A stretch of DNA of 64,000 nucleotides from Volvariella volvacea V23 (taxonomy: Eukaryota > Basidiomycota > Agaricomycetes > Agaricales > Pluteaceae), in contig KB722760.1 of the NCBI GenBank assembly GCA_000349905.1, forward strand, positions 124,001 through 188,000. The letters run 5' to 3'. Made by a program: the position numbers and the translations under genes. Positions 22,656 through 33,688 of the stretch are shown one piece after another. Under the pieces are notes generated by a model. That model did no database searches. It had not been told where the DNA came from and saw nothing but the letters and a program-made list of their open reading frames with translations. How positions within the stretch are numbered: the first letter of the stretch is position 1; each line of letters opens with the position of its first letter.

Positions 22656-25115
22656 ATGCCATACTCTGTCGGGCTTGAAGCCGCGGCCAGTGCTTTTGTT
22701 TCCTCTGGTTTCTCTATCCAGTTCACCACCGGCGTTGTCGCCCTCCTCCTCATCCTATGCATTCTTAACGCCTTCCAATGCGAAGCTCCGGACTCAGCCC
22801 CAACGTTGCCTGGCTTCTCACTATTCTCAATCATCCCATTCTTCAAGCAGCGTTTCGATTTTCTTAATTGGGGCTTTTGCGCCACAAGGTCTACCATCTT
22901 CAAGTTTCAGCTCCTACGTGTAAGTGACAGCTAGAGCTCTTCATTTCCTCCTCCACACTTCCTAATCCAATCCATCATATTCTGCTAAATAATATACGTT
23001 AAAACTGACTCCTTTTTGATTCCTTCGCAATCCTTCTCGGTGCGTGGGGCATTATTAATTTTAGAATACTGTCATTGTCGTGTCTGGTGAAAGCGCAAGA
23101 CAAACCTTCTTCACCGCTAGAGGGCTTGATCTGACGGAAGGCTTCAAGATTCTTTCTGGAGCGGTGAGTATCTTTATCTCCCATATCTTCTTCCAGTCTC
23201 CACTGCGCGGCTGCTTTGGCTCCAATCCGGATCTGTCAAGATCCCGTTACGACTATCGCTGCGACCACCCTCATTCCACAAATGAAATCCAGCTTGTACT
23301 CACAGAGGCCTTCGTGTCTGTTTTTTTGTCCCATCTTCTCCCGCAGATTCCCATGGTGAAAGGAGTCACATCTGACCTACAGACCAAGCGGATAGCATTA
23401 ATACATAAACGTCTGTCTGCCGTTCAAAAGAATGCTCCACTCAGTCAACGTAAGCATCCTTTCTCGAATTTCCTCTTCCGGTCGTCTTCCTCCTCCGGTC
23501 CTTGCTTCCGTATCTCTATCAACTACATGGAGAGAAGGAGGAGAGAAGCTAAAGAGCGGACATGCGTCATCTAAACACAACTAATCGCTAACATAAATTA
23601 TTTCCATCTAGTCATCCCCTCCATTTTGGAGGACACTCGGCGCAAAATGGAGACTTGGGGAAACGACGGAACCTTTGATCCATTCGAAAAAGTATACGAG
23701 GTGAGCCATTGTCTCTATCTCTTATTCTAGCCTTTCGCATGTCGGTTCGCCAACTGCGCGACCTGTCTTGATCGTGGCACTCATTATTTTGACTCATGTC
23801 GCGATCGAAGCCTCACACATGCTAAAAGCTTATTCTTCCATCTCTGTCTTCTTCCTCTCCGCCCGCACACAACAAAAGCCTGTGCTAACAAACAACACCC
23901 CAATACAGCTCGTCTTTCAGACCACGGTCCGAAGTCTATCCTGTTCTGAAATAGCAGACGACCCAGCGGTTGTAGCCAGATTGAAAGTTCTTTACGATAA
24001 ATTGGATACCGGCACAACACCGTCGACTGTTCTCCTTCCTTGGTTGCCTACTCCATCTATGGTCAAGAAGCTCTGGGCGACGAAGGAAATTTACGACATA
24101 GTTAACCGGGCTATCAAGGCGAGAGAAGAAAGTGGTGTTTATCGATACGATGCCCTCCAGATGTTGCTGGATTCCGGTGACGAAAAACTCGTTATTGTAG
24201 GAGTGAGTCAAATTCGGTTTTTTTACCCACCCACCCCGGTCGTTTGCTGGTTTTCTGCTTCCGCACTGCCAAAATAAAAGAAGAGGACTGACTGGTCTCT
24301 TTTTGTATTTTATAGTTTATTATGGGGCTCTTGATTGCCGGCGCCCGAGCAACTGGAACGACAGGTAAGCCTTTCCTCGAGTCAAAGTAACGAATTATAG
24401 CATCTCACTGACATATAATTTATAAACACAGCGTCATGGATTACGACGTACCTAAGCGGTCATCCAGAATGGCGTATGAAGACTGCGCAAGAGGTCGAGT
24501 CCCTACTTGCATCCTATTCCCCATCACCATCCTCCTCAAGCAACAGCGTACCATCCTTGGAGAAACGGCTGGCCGCTATCCCACTGGAAGCGTGGGAGTC
24601 TGAGACTCCTGTCATGGACTCGATCATTCGAGAGACCCTTCGCGTTGCCCAGCCTCACTCCGCGATGAGGCGAAACCTTGGGCCTGATATGTATATCGAC
24701 GGCAAAATTATACCATCAGGCGCATATGTGGTATACCCATTCAGTGACGTGCATTTGGACGAGAGTCTCTACCAGGATCCTTGGAAGTTTGATCCTGCGA
24801 GACCGGAACCGTCCAAGGAGACGCCATTCGGCTGGGTTGGTTGGGGAGGAGGTACGCATATTCACTGCGATGCATGCCGACTAAGTCACTCACTTGTTAC
24901 TGACAGGCAAAACCACTTGCCTCGGCACCCGACTGGCAAAGGTTGAACTCAAACTAATCATGTCAATGTTCGTCTTGGGATTCAGCTCCACCATCGTAGA
25001 TGGTAAAGGCAATCCTGCCAACACGCCTACGCCGAACTGGAACGATATTCTACTCTGTCGACCACCCGAGGGATCCTTCTATGTACAATACGCTAGATCC
25101 AACGCTGCACTCTAG
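22656..25115 (+). CDS. Cytochrome P450 monooxygenase
   Basis: A membrane-anchored haem monooxygenase of about 500 aa; substrate unknown. The N-terminus has one hydrophobic anchor (TGVVALLLILCILNAF). About eight exons join in frame, for example LLR/NTVIVVSGES, LSGA/IPMVKGV and YE/LVFQTTVR. The I-helix motif is LLIAGARATGTTASW (AG...T), the ExxR pair is in IIRETLRVAQ, and the PERF-like block is WKFDPARPEPSK. The haem-binding loop is split by an intron: WGGG before it and KTTCLGTRLAKVE after it. The usual first Phe of FxxGxxxCxG is Trp here; the ligand Cys is intact. The C-terminus is NWNDILLCRPPEGSFYVQYA. No reductase is fused and no biosynthetic partners are adjacent, so the subfamily and pathway cannot be given. 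Confidence 0.93.
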
Positions 25116-25659
25116 GTTTATGAACAACAAACGATACTTGCATGTTTTCTCTCTGCTATGGTCTTTGCTAACTATTCGAACCCAAGTACATATGTGTAAT
25201 TGACCCTTTCGGATGGGTTGTTTGTTTAATGGCCTGCGACGCAAGGACGCGCATATAGTAGTATAGGATGGGGTGTTGTATTTATTACTATATCGCTAGA
25301 TACCTTATCCACCGGCAGGCTAGGTTTTAATGTAGATAGTTATATCGCTCTATGTATAGTACGGTATACTTCCGACGTAGACAGATACTGCAAAGAATTA
25401 ATGAATACACGCTCTTTGTATTCGCTGACCTCCCGCTCGGACGTAAAGAGACCGCAAGGTGCGACGCACACGGTAAGGATCCGAGAGTGCATATGAAAAT
25501 CTGGGAGGATCCCCCTTACCGATCTGCAACGATCCAGTGTGAGCATACCACAGATCTATGAGCGAGGACGTCCTGACTGACCAAGGCACAGCAAGGTACA
25601 AAACGTGCACCTGCCCTGAGGAGAAGAGGGAGGGGGGTCGATTTACCTCGTGAAGTGCA
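25116..25659. other. Convergent intergenic region, P450 / RRG9
   Basis: These 544 bp separate two gene ends and should hold both 3' UTRs. Short frames here are chance; no RNA gene was recognised. Confidence 0.6.
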
Positions 25660-26256
25660 TTACTCAAAGGTGAGCTTGTCTCTTCCACCCTTCCTCAGTT
25701 CCGCCAGCTGCTGTGCCTCGCCCCTCTCCCTCAGGCGACTATTTACAATCGCGTCCATACGTCCCTTCCTCTCTCTCGCGGCCAGCTTGACCATCTTCTC
25801 TTTCGAAGGCTGCCATTTGCTCTTCAGGATCCTCCTAACCGCCTCTGGACTAATCTTGAATTTCTCGGCAAGGAGAGCCGTGGTAAACTGCTCTGGGTTG
25901 AACCGATGCATCTGTCGAATCCCCTCCATAGCTTCTCTGGATAGTTTACGCGGTGGGGACCAGCCGTCTGGGAAATTCTTCTTCATGGTTGCCCGGTGTT
26001 GCTGCCATTCGGATGGCGTTGGCTTGGCAGGTGGGCTTCGAGCATGAATGGGAGGGGTATCTGGTCGAGCACCGTTGACTGCCTCGTTGTCCTCCGACAG
26101 GTCAACGGGTGCGTCATCGTCGTCGAGAATGGATCGAGGACGAGGCATGCCAGCCAGTCCCCATTTCTTTTGCGCAGTTGGCGGAAGGACTGCAGAGTAC
26201 CCGCGAGCCAGGGGCAGTGGCCTGGCAGCAATTAAGCGGCGTAGGGCGTGGTTCAT
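25660..26256 (-). CDS. RRG9: Mitochondrial Rrg9/neugrin family protein
   Basis: A 198-aa intronless gene. Rrg9 is needed in yeast for respiratory growth and maintenance of mitochondrial DNA; the human relative neugrin supports mitochondrial 16S rRNA. The start chosen is MNHALRRLIAARPLPLARGY, a basic, amphipathic presequence suited to mitochondrial import; the open frame extends only seven codons further without an ATG. The family core is in the C-terminal half: GWSPPRKLSREAMEGIRQMH, FNPEQFTTALLAEKFKISPE and AVRRILKSKWQPSKEK. The end is basic (RKGGRDKLTFE). It stands head-to-head with the coactosin-like gene (249 bp between ATGs). Confidence 0.9.
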   Translation of the reverse strand: MNHALRRLIAARPLPLARGYSAVLPPTAQKKWGLAGMPRPRSILDDDDAPVDLSEDNEAVNGARPDTPPIHARSPPAKPTPSEWQQHRATMKKNFPDGWSPPRKLSREAMEGIRQMHRFNPEQFTTALLAEKFKISPEAVRRILKSKWQPSKEKMVKLAARERKGRMDAIVNSRLRERGEAQQLAELRKGGRDKLTFE

Positions 26257-26505
26257 CGCGTGTGCACCGTCAAGCACGACGAGGAAAGCAAGCTTGAAGA
26301 AAATGACGTAATCAGGAACCGGGCGCGTTACAGCTTGTCACGCGAAGTCACGTTGCCGTTTAGGGGTTCGGCGAAAGCCGTTGGCGCTGTAAATGGACCA
26401 ACGAATTTAAACAACTCCAAGCAGTCGAGTCCAGCGATCCCATAATTCCTCCCGTTTTTCTCAGTCTTCTGCGTCTGCTCTCCCTGCTCTCCACTCATTT
26501 GCTAC
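26257..26505. promoter_or_regulatory. Shared divergent promoter, RRG9 / coactosin-like
   Basis: These 249 bp lie between two ATGs pointing away from each other. The part near the plus-strand gene is pyrimidine-rich (CTGCTCTCCCTGCTCTCC), common just upstream of basidiomycete start codons. No TATA box was seen. Confidence 0.5.
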
Positions 26506-27321
26506 ATGGCCGACGTTTCTGATACCAGGATCAGCGAAGGTCAGTCCTTATCACTCCACACTCCAGCCCATTCGTGTCCAATGCCGATCAATCCACCGCC
26601 ATGCTTTCTTTGTGCCACGTTATTCCCATTGGACTCGTCCATTCGTCGAGAAACAACCGCCCATCACTGCTATATCTGACGCGATCTTCCATCCTCAGCC
26701 TACCTGGATGTTCGTGACGACAAAACCGAGACTAATTGGTTGCTTCTCGATTACGAGTCCGATCGCTCAGACAAGCTCCAGCTCACCTCGACCGGCACTG
26801 GCGGTCTCAAAGAACTTCAAGACGTCTTAGACGAATCCAAGGCGTCGTTCGCCTACGTACGAGTCTCCTTTTCAAACGACAAAGAATCCAAACGCGAGAA
26901 GTTCGTCCTTGTCGTAAGTGTCCACATTTCGTCCCTCGATTCGCAGTTCGCGGGTTGTGATCAAATGAATCGACTGCTCCTCGATAGGTTTGGATAGGCG
27001 CTAACTGTAAGGTGATGAGGAAAGCCAAGGCAAGTGTCATAAGCCGGTGGCCACGCTGCCCTTCCGCTGCCTCGTTCCTTAACTGATCCACATTACGCAT
27101 CTGGTGCACCAGATCTCCGTACATGCAGCAGATGTAAAGACTGTACTACGCGTGTACTCGATTGAAGTGGCGGCTCGGGAGAAAGACGATTTGAACGAGG
27201 ATCCGATTATTGTAAAGCTGAGAAAGGTGAGGGCGCTTTTGACAAAACCTGTCGCGTGATCGCGGATACAGCATCTCATTGCACCGCCTAGGCTGGAGGA
27301 GCGAGCTACGACGGCGTTTGA
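26506..27321 (+). CDS. Coactosin-like actin-binding protein (ADF-H domain)
   Basis: A small single-domain ADF-homology protein of about 145 aa that should bind F-actin, as coactosin and the N-terminus of Abp1 do. Exon 1 (26506-26539) codes MADVSDTRISE; exon 2 (26699-26913) begins AYLDVRDDKTETNWLLLDYE and holds FAYVRVSFSNDKESKREKF; exon 3 (26988-27029) is VWIGANCKVMRKAK; exon 4 starts at 27113 with ISVHAADVKTVLRVYSIEVA. The last exon ends GGASYDGV before TGA. The intron between exons 3 and 4 (27030-27112) starts with GC rather than GT; family similarity fixes the boundary. The gene end is 208 bp from the end of the convergent GNAT gene. Confidence 0.9.
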
Positions 27322-27529
27322 ATACCAACTATCCTTAATCTGGTGGTTATTATACCTTCGATATTCTTTATGACCATTTCATCGTATGTTGGAAACAGAC
27401 GGCGGCTTTATTCCGTAAGCCGTACGCTTGGCCTTGCAGCGTGCACGGCTTGACACATCTATCGCGTAACCCGCGCGAGCATTCTAAATCAACGCTACAT
27501 ATATACCACCATCGTCGGCAACCAAACGT

Positions 27530-28441
27530 TCATGCTTGACGGGTTGTGCCAAAATTTCTCAGACGGGCGATCCCGTCCTCTTCAAGCCTCATGCCAACCC
27601 ATTCCGGCCTGTCTATGGCACCGATGCTTTTCTTATAGAAGTCTATTGACGGCTGGTTCCACTACAGGACCGGAAGAACGAAGTAAACGTCAGGCCTTTT
27701 GGCAGACTAGTCCACTCACAGTTAGGACAGACCAGTCCAACCTCGCGCATCCCTTGCAGTTGAGCAAGTCAGCGACAAGATCTCGTTGCGGCAATTGCCC
27801 CGGCTTGATGGAGCTGCCCACCTTTTCCTCGGCGACCTTGCCGAGCTCAGAGAAGAGTGCCTTGCCCAATCCAAAGGATCTAAACTCTGGCTTGACGTAC
27901 AGGTCCTCCAGCTTGGTGCCCCGGGCTAGTCAGTCTGGAGAACAGGTGAGTATTGCACAGGACTTTTCCTCACATAAAGGCCAGGTCGTCCGGTCCACGT
28001 CGAGAAGTTGAAGAAGTACAGGGCTAGCCCGATAGCTTCACCCGGGGCATCGGCGGTGCCGGAAAACGCGAGTAACGCGTGTGCATACGGCTGCTCGAAG
28101 AGGTTTCGACGGAGCTGTCGATGGAAGAAACGTGTCCGATTATTGGAGCAGCGGAACGCGCTTGTTGTCATCCCTGCCAACGCTGAATGGACTCTTCGCG
28201 AACTTACCAGCTCGGGAGTTGCCTTGACGGCATCGCGTTCTCTCTCATACTCTGCCTGCAACAAACATAAGATGCGAGGCAATTATGAGATTGTTGCGGC
28301 CTACGAGATCGATGATTAATTGCAGAATCGCCGCAATGTCCTGATGCACGATGTCAGCGATCTAGCGCTGAAAGGGCTAAGCGCGACGGGGCGTACCGCA
28401 TCGGTTGGCTGAGCAGGGCGGATGTGGTAGACAAGTGTCAT
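27530..28441 (-). CDS. GNAT acetyltransferase, diamine/thialysine N-acetyltransferase-like
   Basis: A cytosolic GNAT-fold N-acetyltransferase close to spermidine/spermine or thialysine acetyltransferases, using acetyl-CoA. The start is MTLVYHIRPAQPTDA, then after an intron DIAAILQLIIDLAEYERERD. Later exons carry RNLFEQPYAHALLAFSG, ALYFFNFSTWTGRPGLYLED, and the acetyl-CoA binding loop LYVKPEFRSFGLGKALFSEL. The family signature is assembled as RLDWSVLTWNQPSIDFYKK with SIGAIDRPEWVGMRL after it. The final residues are GTTRQA before TGA (27532-27530). Seven or eight short exons; one intron, after GLY, overlaps an apparent open extension. The substrate cannot be fixed from sequence. It shares a 216-bp divergent promoter with EGD1. 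Confidence 0.88.
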
Positions 28442-28657
28442 TCTGGTTTGCTAATGCTAGATAAATATTGAATATTGGATTTGTGCGTCGAACGATAACT
28501 TATCAGGATGGATCAGTCGCTTAGATCGAATCCTCGGTGGCTGATCTCCAGTTTTGTATACATGTATTTGTGCTGAACCTTATTTTCGTCTCCACTCCAC
28601 ACCACCCTCGATTGACGCTGCCCGTAGGTTCACTCGATCTACGCGTCTAGAAACACC
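28442..28657. promoter_or_regulatory. Shared divergent promoter, GNAT / EGD1
   Basis: These 216 bp separate the two start codons. Any element here could affect both the acetyltransferase and the highly expressed NAC subunit. No TATA box is evident. Confidence 0.45.
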
Positions 28658-29419
28658 ATGGACCCAGCGAAATTGGCAAAACTGCAGGCTGCCGCTGCGG
28701 CAAACAGGATTGGTGAGCCTTTGTTCCAGGCGATTCTATGCCAGAAGTCGGGATAATCTCGAAACTTATGTACAAATCGTCTGCAACTCGCCTGCTTCGT
28801 CCCGGTATCATCGCACCGCGATTCCCAACTCTGTTTGCAGGTGGTAAGGGAACCGTCCGCCGAAAGATTGTACGGAAACCAAAGTCGTCCGGCGCTCAGG
28901 ATGACAAAAAGCTGCAAGGCGCGCTTAAAAAGTTGAATGTCCAGCCGATCCCGGGCGTTGAGGAGGTCAACATGTTCAGAGAGGATGGAAACGTACTTCA
29001 TTTCACGGCACCAAAAGGTGTGTTGCCATTTCTTGTCACTCTGCCCTGCGGTGCATCTGCCATGCGGCGGGTACCTTTTCCCACACGCGGCTATATGCGC
29101 CTCGATGTGTGATGGCGATATGCTCAAGTGATCTCTTGGATGCTTTCTAGTGCACGCCGCTGTTGGAGCCAACACTTTTGCGATCTACGGCGCTGGCCAT
29201 GTGAAGGAACTCACAGAGCTCGTTCCTGGCATTTTGAACCAACTGGGTCCCGACTCCCTCGCCTCCCTACGCAAACTCGCAGAATCCTACCAAGCCATTC
29301 AGCAGACTCAAGCACGAGCTGAGGAAGAGGACGATGACGACGAGGTACCGGATCTGGTCGAGAACTTTGAGGCTGAGGCGGACCGCGATGCCGCTGCCAA
29401 GGCTACCTCGCTTGATTAA
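28658..29419 (+). CDS. EGD1: Nascent polypeptide-associated complex subunit beta (BTF3)
   Basis: NAC beta binds the ribosome near the exit tunnel and, with NAC alpha, shields nascent chains. Three exons (28658-28712, 28841-29017, 29151-29419) give 166 aa with consistent phases. The N-terminus [20 protein letters not shown] leads to the ribosome-binding basic motif [12 protein letters not shown]. The NAC domain follows: [40 protein letters not shown] and [20 protein letters not shown]. The C-terminus is acidic ([20 protein letters not shown]), as is typical. Nothing abnormal was seen. Confidence 0.96.
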
Positions 29420-32400
29420 GGGGTACGGGCAGTGTAGAGTATCCCTTGGTGCGAGGTGGTGGTTGGGTTGGTCAGTGCAAAGTTGTGTACAGGGTGCTTT
29501 TCACGTTGTGTGGCGATGACATGAAATGTATGATCAGAACACGGGAGAGATGACCATGACCGAGGACGCTTGCTGTTTGTATCATCCTTTCGCACTTCCA
29601 CAATTGTTTTATGTCTCTGCTTTCTTCGTCTTGCGTCTCATCGTGGTGGCGGCCTGTACCTCCTTTGGATATTGAACACTCATCCTTTCGATTACTTCTC
29701 CTCGAAGCCAGATACTCTTAGGCTCGCTGTTTCTTTTTCCTGTTACGTCGTGCAAGTCATTTGTTTTGTTTTCCGTGTTACGAAGCCCCTTCATTCTCCG
29801 TGCTACCGAACATCTCCACACGCCATTCTACCTTCAATCGCAATTCACTGAAACGATTCAATGTACGATTTGTACATTATATCTTTAGCAATATTCCTTA
29901 TCAACTAAAGTGATCAGGTCCAAACTATGCGTGGAGAGGATCCACCAGAGCGCAGTTTGTCCATGTTTTGGTGCAGAAAGATCAGAAGAAAGGGCTGTCA
30001 TTTCTGAGTTCAAGACTGCACCTTTTGCTGCAATTCACGGGAATCCTTGCAACGACCATGAGCTGCTTTCGACTTGGATCCACACCGCTCGTCGTGTCGA
30101 GAAATTGACGAGAGCGGCTCCAAGCGTCATCGCTGACGAGTGCCTAACTGCTTCTCATAGCTTAATCGATTTTCTGTCTGGCTATGGTCTCGATGATTCC
30201 CGAGATCGACAGCAATGTCTTCATTGTTCGGCACCACCTTATTCTCGCACCAAGCGACCTAGGAGCCCAAAAGCGTGTTTATTCAAAGGGGGCAGTTCAC
30301 TACAGTGCATAAGATCTGCCAGGGGGACGGGAGATGATCTAGATGCCTCCTTTGTCATGTGTGGATCTCGAATGCGCGAGAGCCATCCTTTCGTGCCCCC
30401 CGGCTCCTCGACTATGACTTGTCATCTGGACCGAGTTTTTGATGGCCTCTCGACCCCTCCCCGGGTGGTTGGTGCTGTGCCTACCCCCTCCACGCCGGCG
30501 AATCGTTATCCCAGGATTTTTAAAGAGTCTATGGACCCCCCATGCAAATGACCCAAGTAGAATCCAAAACAAAATCCTAGGAGGAAGGTGTTTGGGTCCT
30601 GGGGTCAAGGTTGTCTGCTGATGCCAGTGGTTGGCTTGAGTAACTCAACCTTGAAACCACGACAAGCGTCGGAGGGTGTATTGTTACGTCTAGATGAATC
30701 AAAGCCCGTGATATGGCACCGAGTCAGGACAGACACGGTAGTGGCTACTTCCGACGATACAGTACCCCTATGCAGCACAGCAACGGCGAAAATTTCTCGC
30801 GTTATGTTCATTTTTTTTTGTGGTCTACATATCGCCACCGGTATTCAGAGTATTATCACTGGTCTGGATTTCTAGCAAGTTACATTCTCTTCGACTTTAA
30901 CGTAAACGCCATCCTCTCGTCTCGGCCCACTGCCTCCCGGATCTTGTTGTATCCAGCAGTGAAACAGGTGGAATATCATCTACTCAAAAGGAGGTACGCC
31001 ACCTTCACATGATCCTCGGACAACGCAACGCCACCACCTAGCCCAACTACCTCGCGTCCATGCTATCCACAGCCGCCACAAACAGCACGAACAGTGGTAC
31101 GAGACGAGCTTAGCCCATCCTCCGACCTTCAGTGCTCTTTCGTAATATATTGGTCAAAGTTTTCATCACTTTTGTGTGTGCCGAAGAATTGGATATGGTG
31201 TAGACCCGGTTCAAGTTTCAGCCTGAGCCTGAGCATTCCGGCCTCCGTGGCGGTATGCTGGCATGGTTATGGAACTGGACAGCACAGAATGTGTCATGAA
31301 AGCGCTGATCATGAGTCTGGGACGTGTGAGGAAGGTATTCTTGGGGGTGAAGCCTTCAGTGGCGGTGTGTATAAGCGAGCGTCGAGTCGACGCGGTGTCA
31401 GCTGCATTCACGATGTGCGGTTCAGCAAACTATCGCTGACAGTGCTGCGTCTCCTCCAGTCGGAGTCAGGTGGTGTGGGGGACTACGCGTGTACTAGTGT
31501 TGTGTGCGAGTTGGATCTTCTTCTTCCTGACATCGCCATCTGATCACGGAGACAACTGCATGGGGAGGTGGATTACTTTGTCGAGCCGACGAATGGATGT
31601 TCCAAGAAAATGGATTGCGGAGTGCCATAGTGAAATGTGCATCCGGGGGCGAAGACTAGAACGGAGAGGGGGTAATCACGTACGTATTCTGTCTTTGTGA
31701 ATCACGTAGTCTCCTAGAGTATCGTCACATTCTCCACTGTGCCGGATCCAATGGGAGTAGTTGAGGGTGCAGTGTGCAGTGTGCAGCGCAGACTCGACCA
31801 AAAGGAGGTCTCAAAATCGGATGCTCCGGTCCTGTGCACTACGTATATGTATTTTGAATTTGTGGCGTATGTGTGGACTGCCAGTTAAGCACAGGACGAG
31901 GCGGGGTGGAGGAAGAATAGCATAGTGTTTATGACATTGAAACCGATGAAAGATGACAGAGCTATGCTCCATCCACAAGAGGGCGGCTGTTTTCCCTTGT
32001 ACCCTTGTACAACCAAAGTTGCTTCCGTTCGGCAAGCCAACCTTGATTACAAGGGGCTGGGGTCGAAGGCCGTCCTTAGAAGGTCGTCACGAGAACCATC
32101 CGGCATTTTAACTCCTTGTGAGTTACACAGGTCCTCCGGTGCATAGAATAAACAGATGGAAGAGGCGACTTTGGGTTATGGAAGACTTTAAACTTGCATT
32201 TCTCTGTCCTGAGTGGGGCCGTGTCAGTGGATCAGATTATAATCACGGTATCTTTTAGTTGGGATGAAGAACATTAGATATCGGAGACAGACCGTTACCA
32301 AGATGGACGCGGCCGGATGCCTGGGCAATGGATCAAAGCGTGAGCTAAAAGATGCAAGATTAAGTACGGAATCAGGTATTCAGTCTCCTTATTCCAATCG

Positions 32401-33193
32401 CACCCGCGCAGAACAACAACCCCAGAAATCTGGAATGCTTAATCAAGCGCTGTATAGTGAATTATTCACCCGTTTCCGTGTTCGTGACTTCCAATGACCA
32501 CTATTCCGGCGTTATGAGCTTAGTGATACATAGCCCAAGAAGCACACCTTGCTGTTACAGGAAGAAGCAAATAGAGCACTGCTCTAGGCCGTTCATGTGG
32601 TGTGATTGCCTGTGGCAATTGCAAAAATAGTATGTGTGTAATGAAGCGGCGAGCGAGACATTGAATGCGGTTTGGGGGCGGAACAACACGCACCTTCGTG
32701 AGTGGTGGGTACAAGGTGAGCATGTGCATCACTACACCGAACTTCTAGTGCGACCCTGCGCTTGATGACTGTATGGCTCACGAATCGTCGTGTGTCTCAG
32801 TAGCAGCAGTACACCCATAATCAATTTACTTAACTTCGATCATATTAGACTGTTCCAGTTCTAATGCGCCGGCAAAGAAGGGTAGAAATAGCGTAACCCC
32901 TCAGACAACAATTCATTGACGAATCCCCCTAACAGCGGAGAGATCCTGTACCACACTACTGTTTCGACTCAGCCTTGGTACACATGATGACCGATTAACG
33001 ACTGTTAGGTCGATTTGTCGCCAACGCGAAGAGAAGCATGGGGAACGCCGGGAAATCGCGAACTAACTTACTTTACTTGGTAACTAAGAACGGGATGGCT
33101 TCTCTTCCTTATTGCCTTCACTCGCGGACGGGCACACAACATGCATCCCGATTATTGGACACCTATTCAGCGTATGCTGTCTGCCCATAAGCG
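29420..33193. other. Long gene-poor region after EGD1
   Basis: Nearly 3.8 kb without a supported protein gene. The first few hundred bases are probably the EGD1 3' UTR. The longest open frame (213 codons, about 29910-30551) starts without an ATG at its left edge, has no motif and is not linked to other exons, so it is not called. No transposon ends, long repeats or tRNAs were recognised. Confidence 0.5.
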
Positions 33194-33360
33194 TATAAAA
33201 GACGATGCAGGCCTCTGTGTGGTCGAGATAGCTTAGCTGCCACATTTGTAGCAGAGTCCTCTTATCTGCTGTGCGTTTGTTGTCGTATTAGGAGTGAGGT
33301 GTTCCTTTTCAAAGCCTATTTTTGCTTGAGCTTCGGCTCAGGAGTGACTCAACTCCCGCT
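33194..33360 (+). ncRNA. Candidate Sm-type structured RNA
   Basis: A TATAAAA box (33194-33200) is followed by about 150 bases rich in inverted repeats: AGCAGA...TCTGCT near 33245-33270, then an Sm-like site ATTTTTG (33318-33324) immediately followed by a 7-bp hairpin with a TTCG loop (33325-33342), and a second small hairpin GGAGT/ACTCC (33341-33356). An Sm site followed by a 3' hairpin is the usual end of spliceosomal and other Sm-class RNAs. The sequence does not match the conserved 5' splice-site, branch-site or loop motifs of U1, U2, U4, U5 or U6 that I know, so its identity is open. It may be chance. Confidence 0.25.
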
Positions 33361-33688
33361 GCCTACTTCCTAGAAGACGGATTGATTTCGGGAATGCCCA
33401 CCGGTCTGCCTAAATAACGAGTAACATTCGTTGTAAAGAACATGCATGTAGCTTGAATGCAAATATCGGAAGGAGCCCCAACCTGTCAGGACTTGATAGC
33501 TATTCGATAAATGAGCCAAGTACTCAAACGTGGGCCATGACATTGTATGCAACTCGTCAACGCTCATCGCGATGATAGACGCGCGCGGCGTGACGTGACG
33601 GCGCGCACGTGATCTAATTTGACCGCGTTAGGCGCCTGCCTATTTTGGATAACAACCATATCTTGCTTACCTGCTCGCCATCGTCAGA
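33361..33688. other. Upstream region of the LIM-domain gene
   Basis: This 328-bp stretch should hold the promoter of the LIM gene. It includes GC-rich, CG-dinucleotide-dense sequence near 33570-33612 (repeated GCGCG and CGTGACG units). No gene is seen. Confidence 0.5.

Noticed and set aside
29910..30551. 213-codon plus-strand frame in the gene-poor region
   Set aside because: Its left edge has no ATG, there is no recognisable domain, and no neighbouring exon joins to it. Length alone is not enough evidence.
32925..32945. CCCCCTAAC stretch as a possible telomerase RNA template near the Sm-like RNA
   Set aside because: It covers barely one telomere repeat, whereas a template needs about one and a half, and it lies upstream of the TATA box proposed for the candidate RNA.
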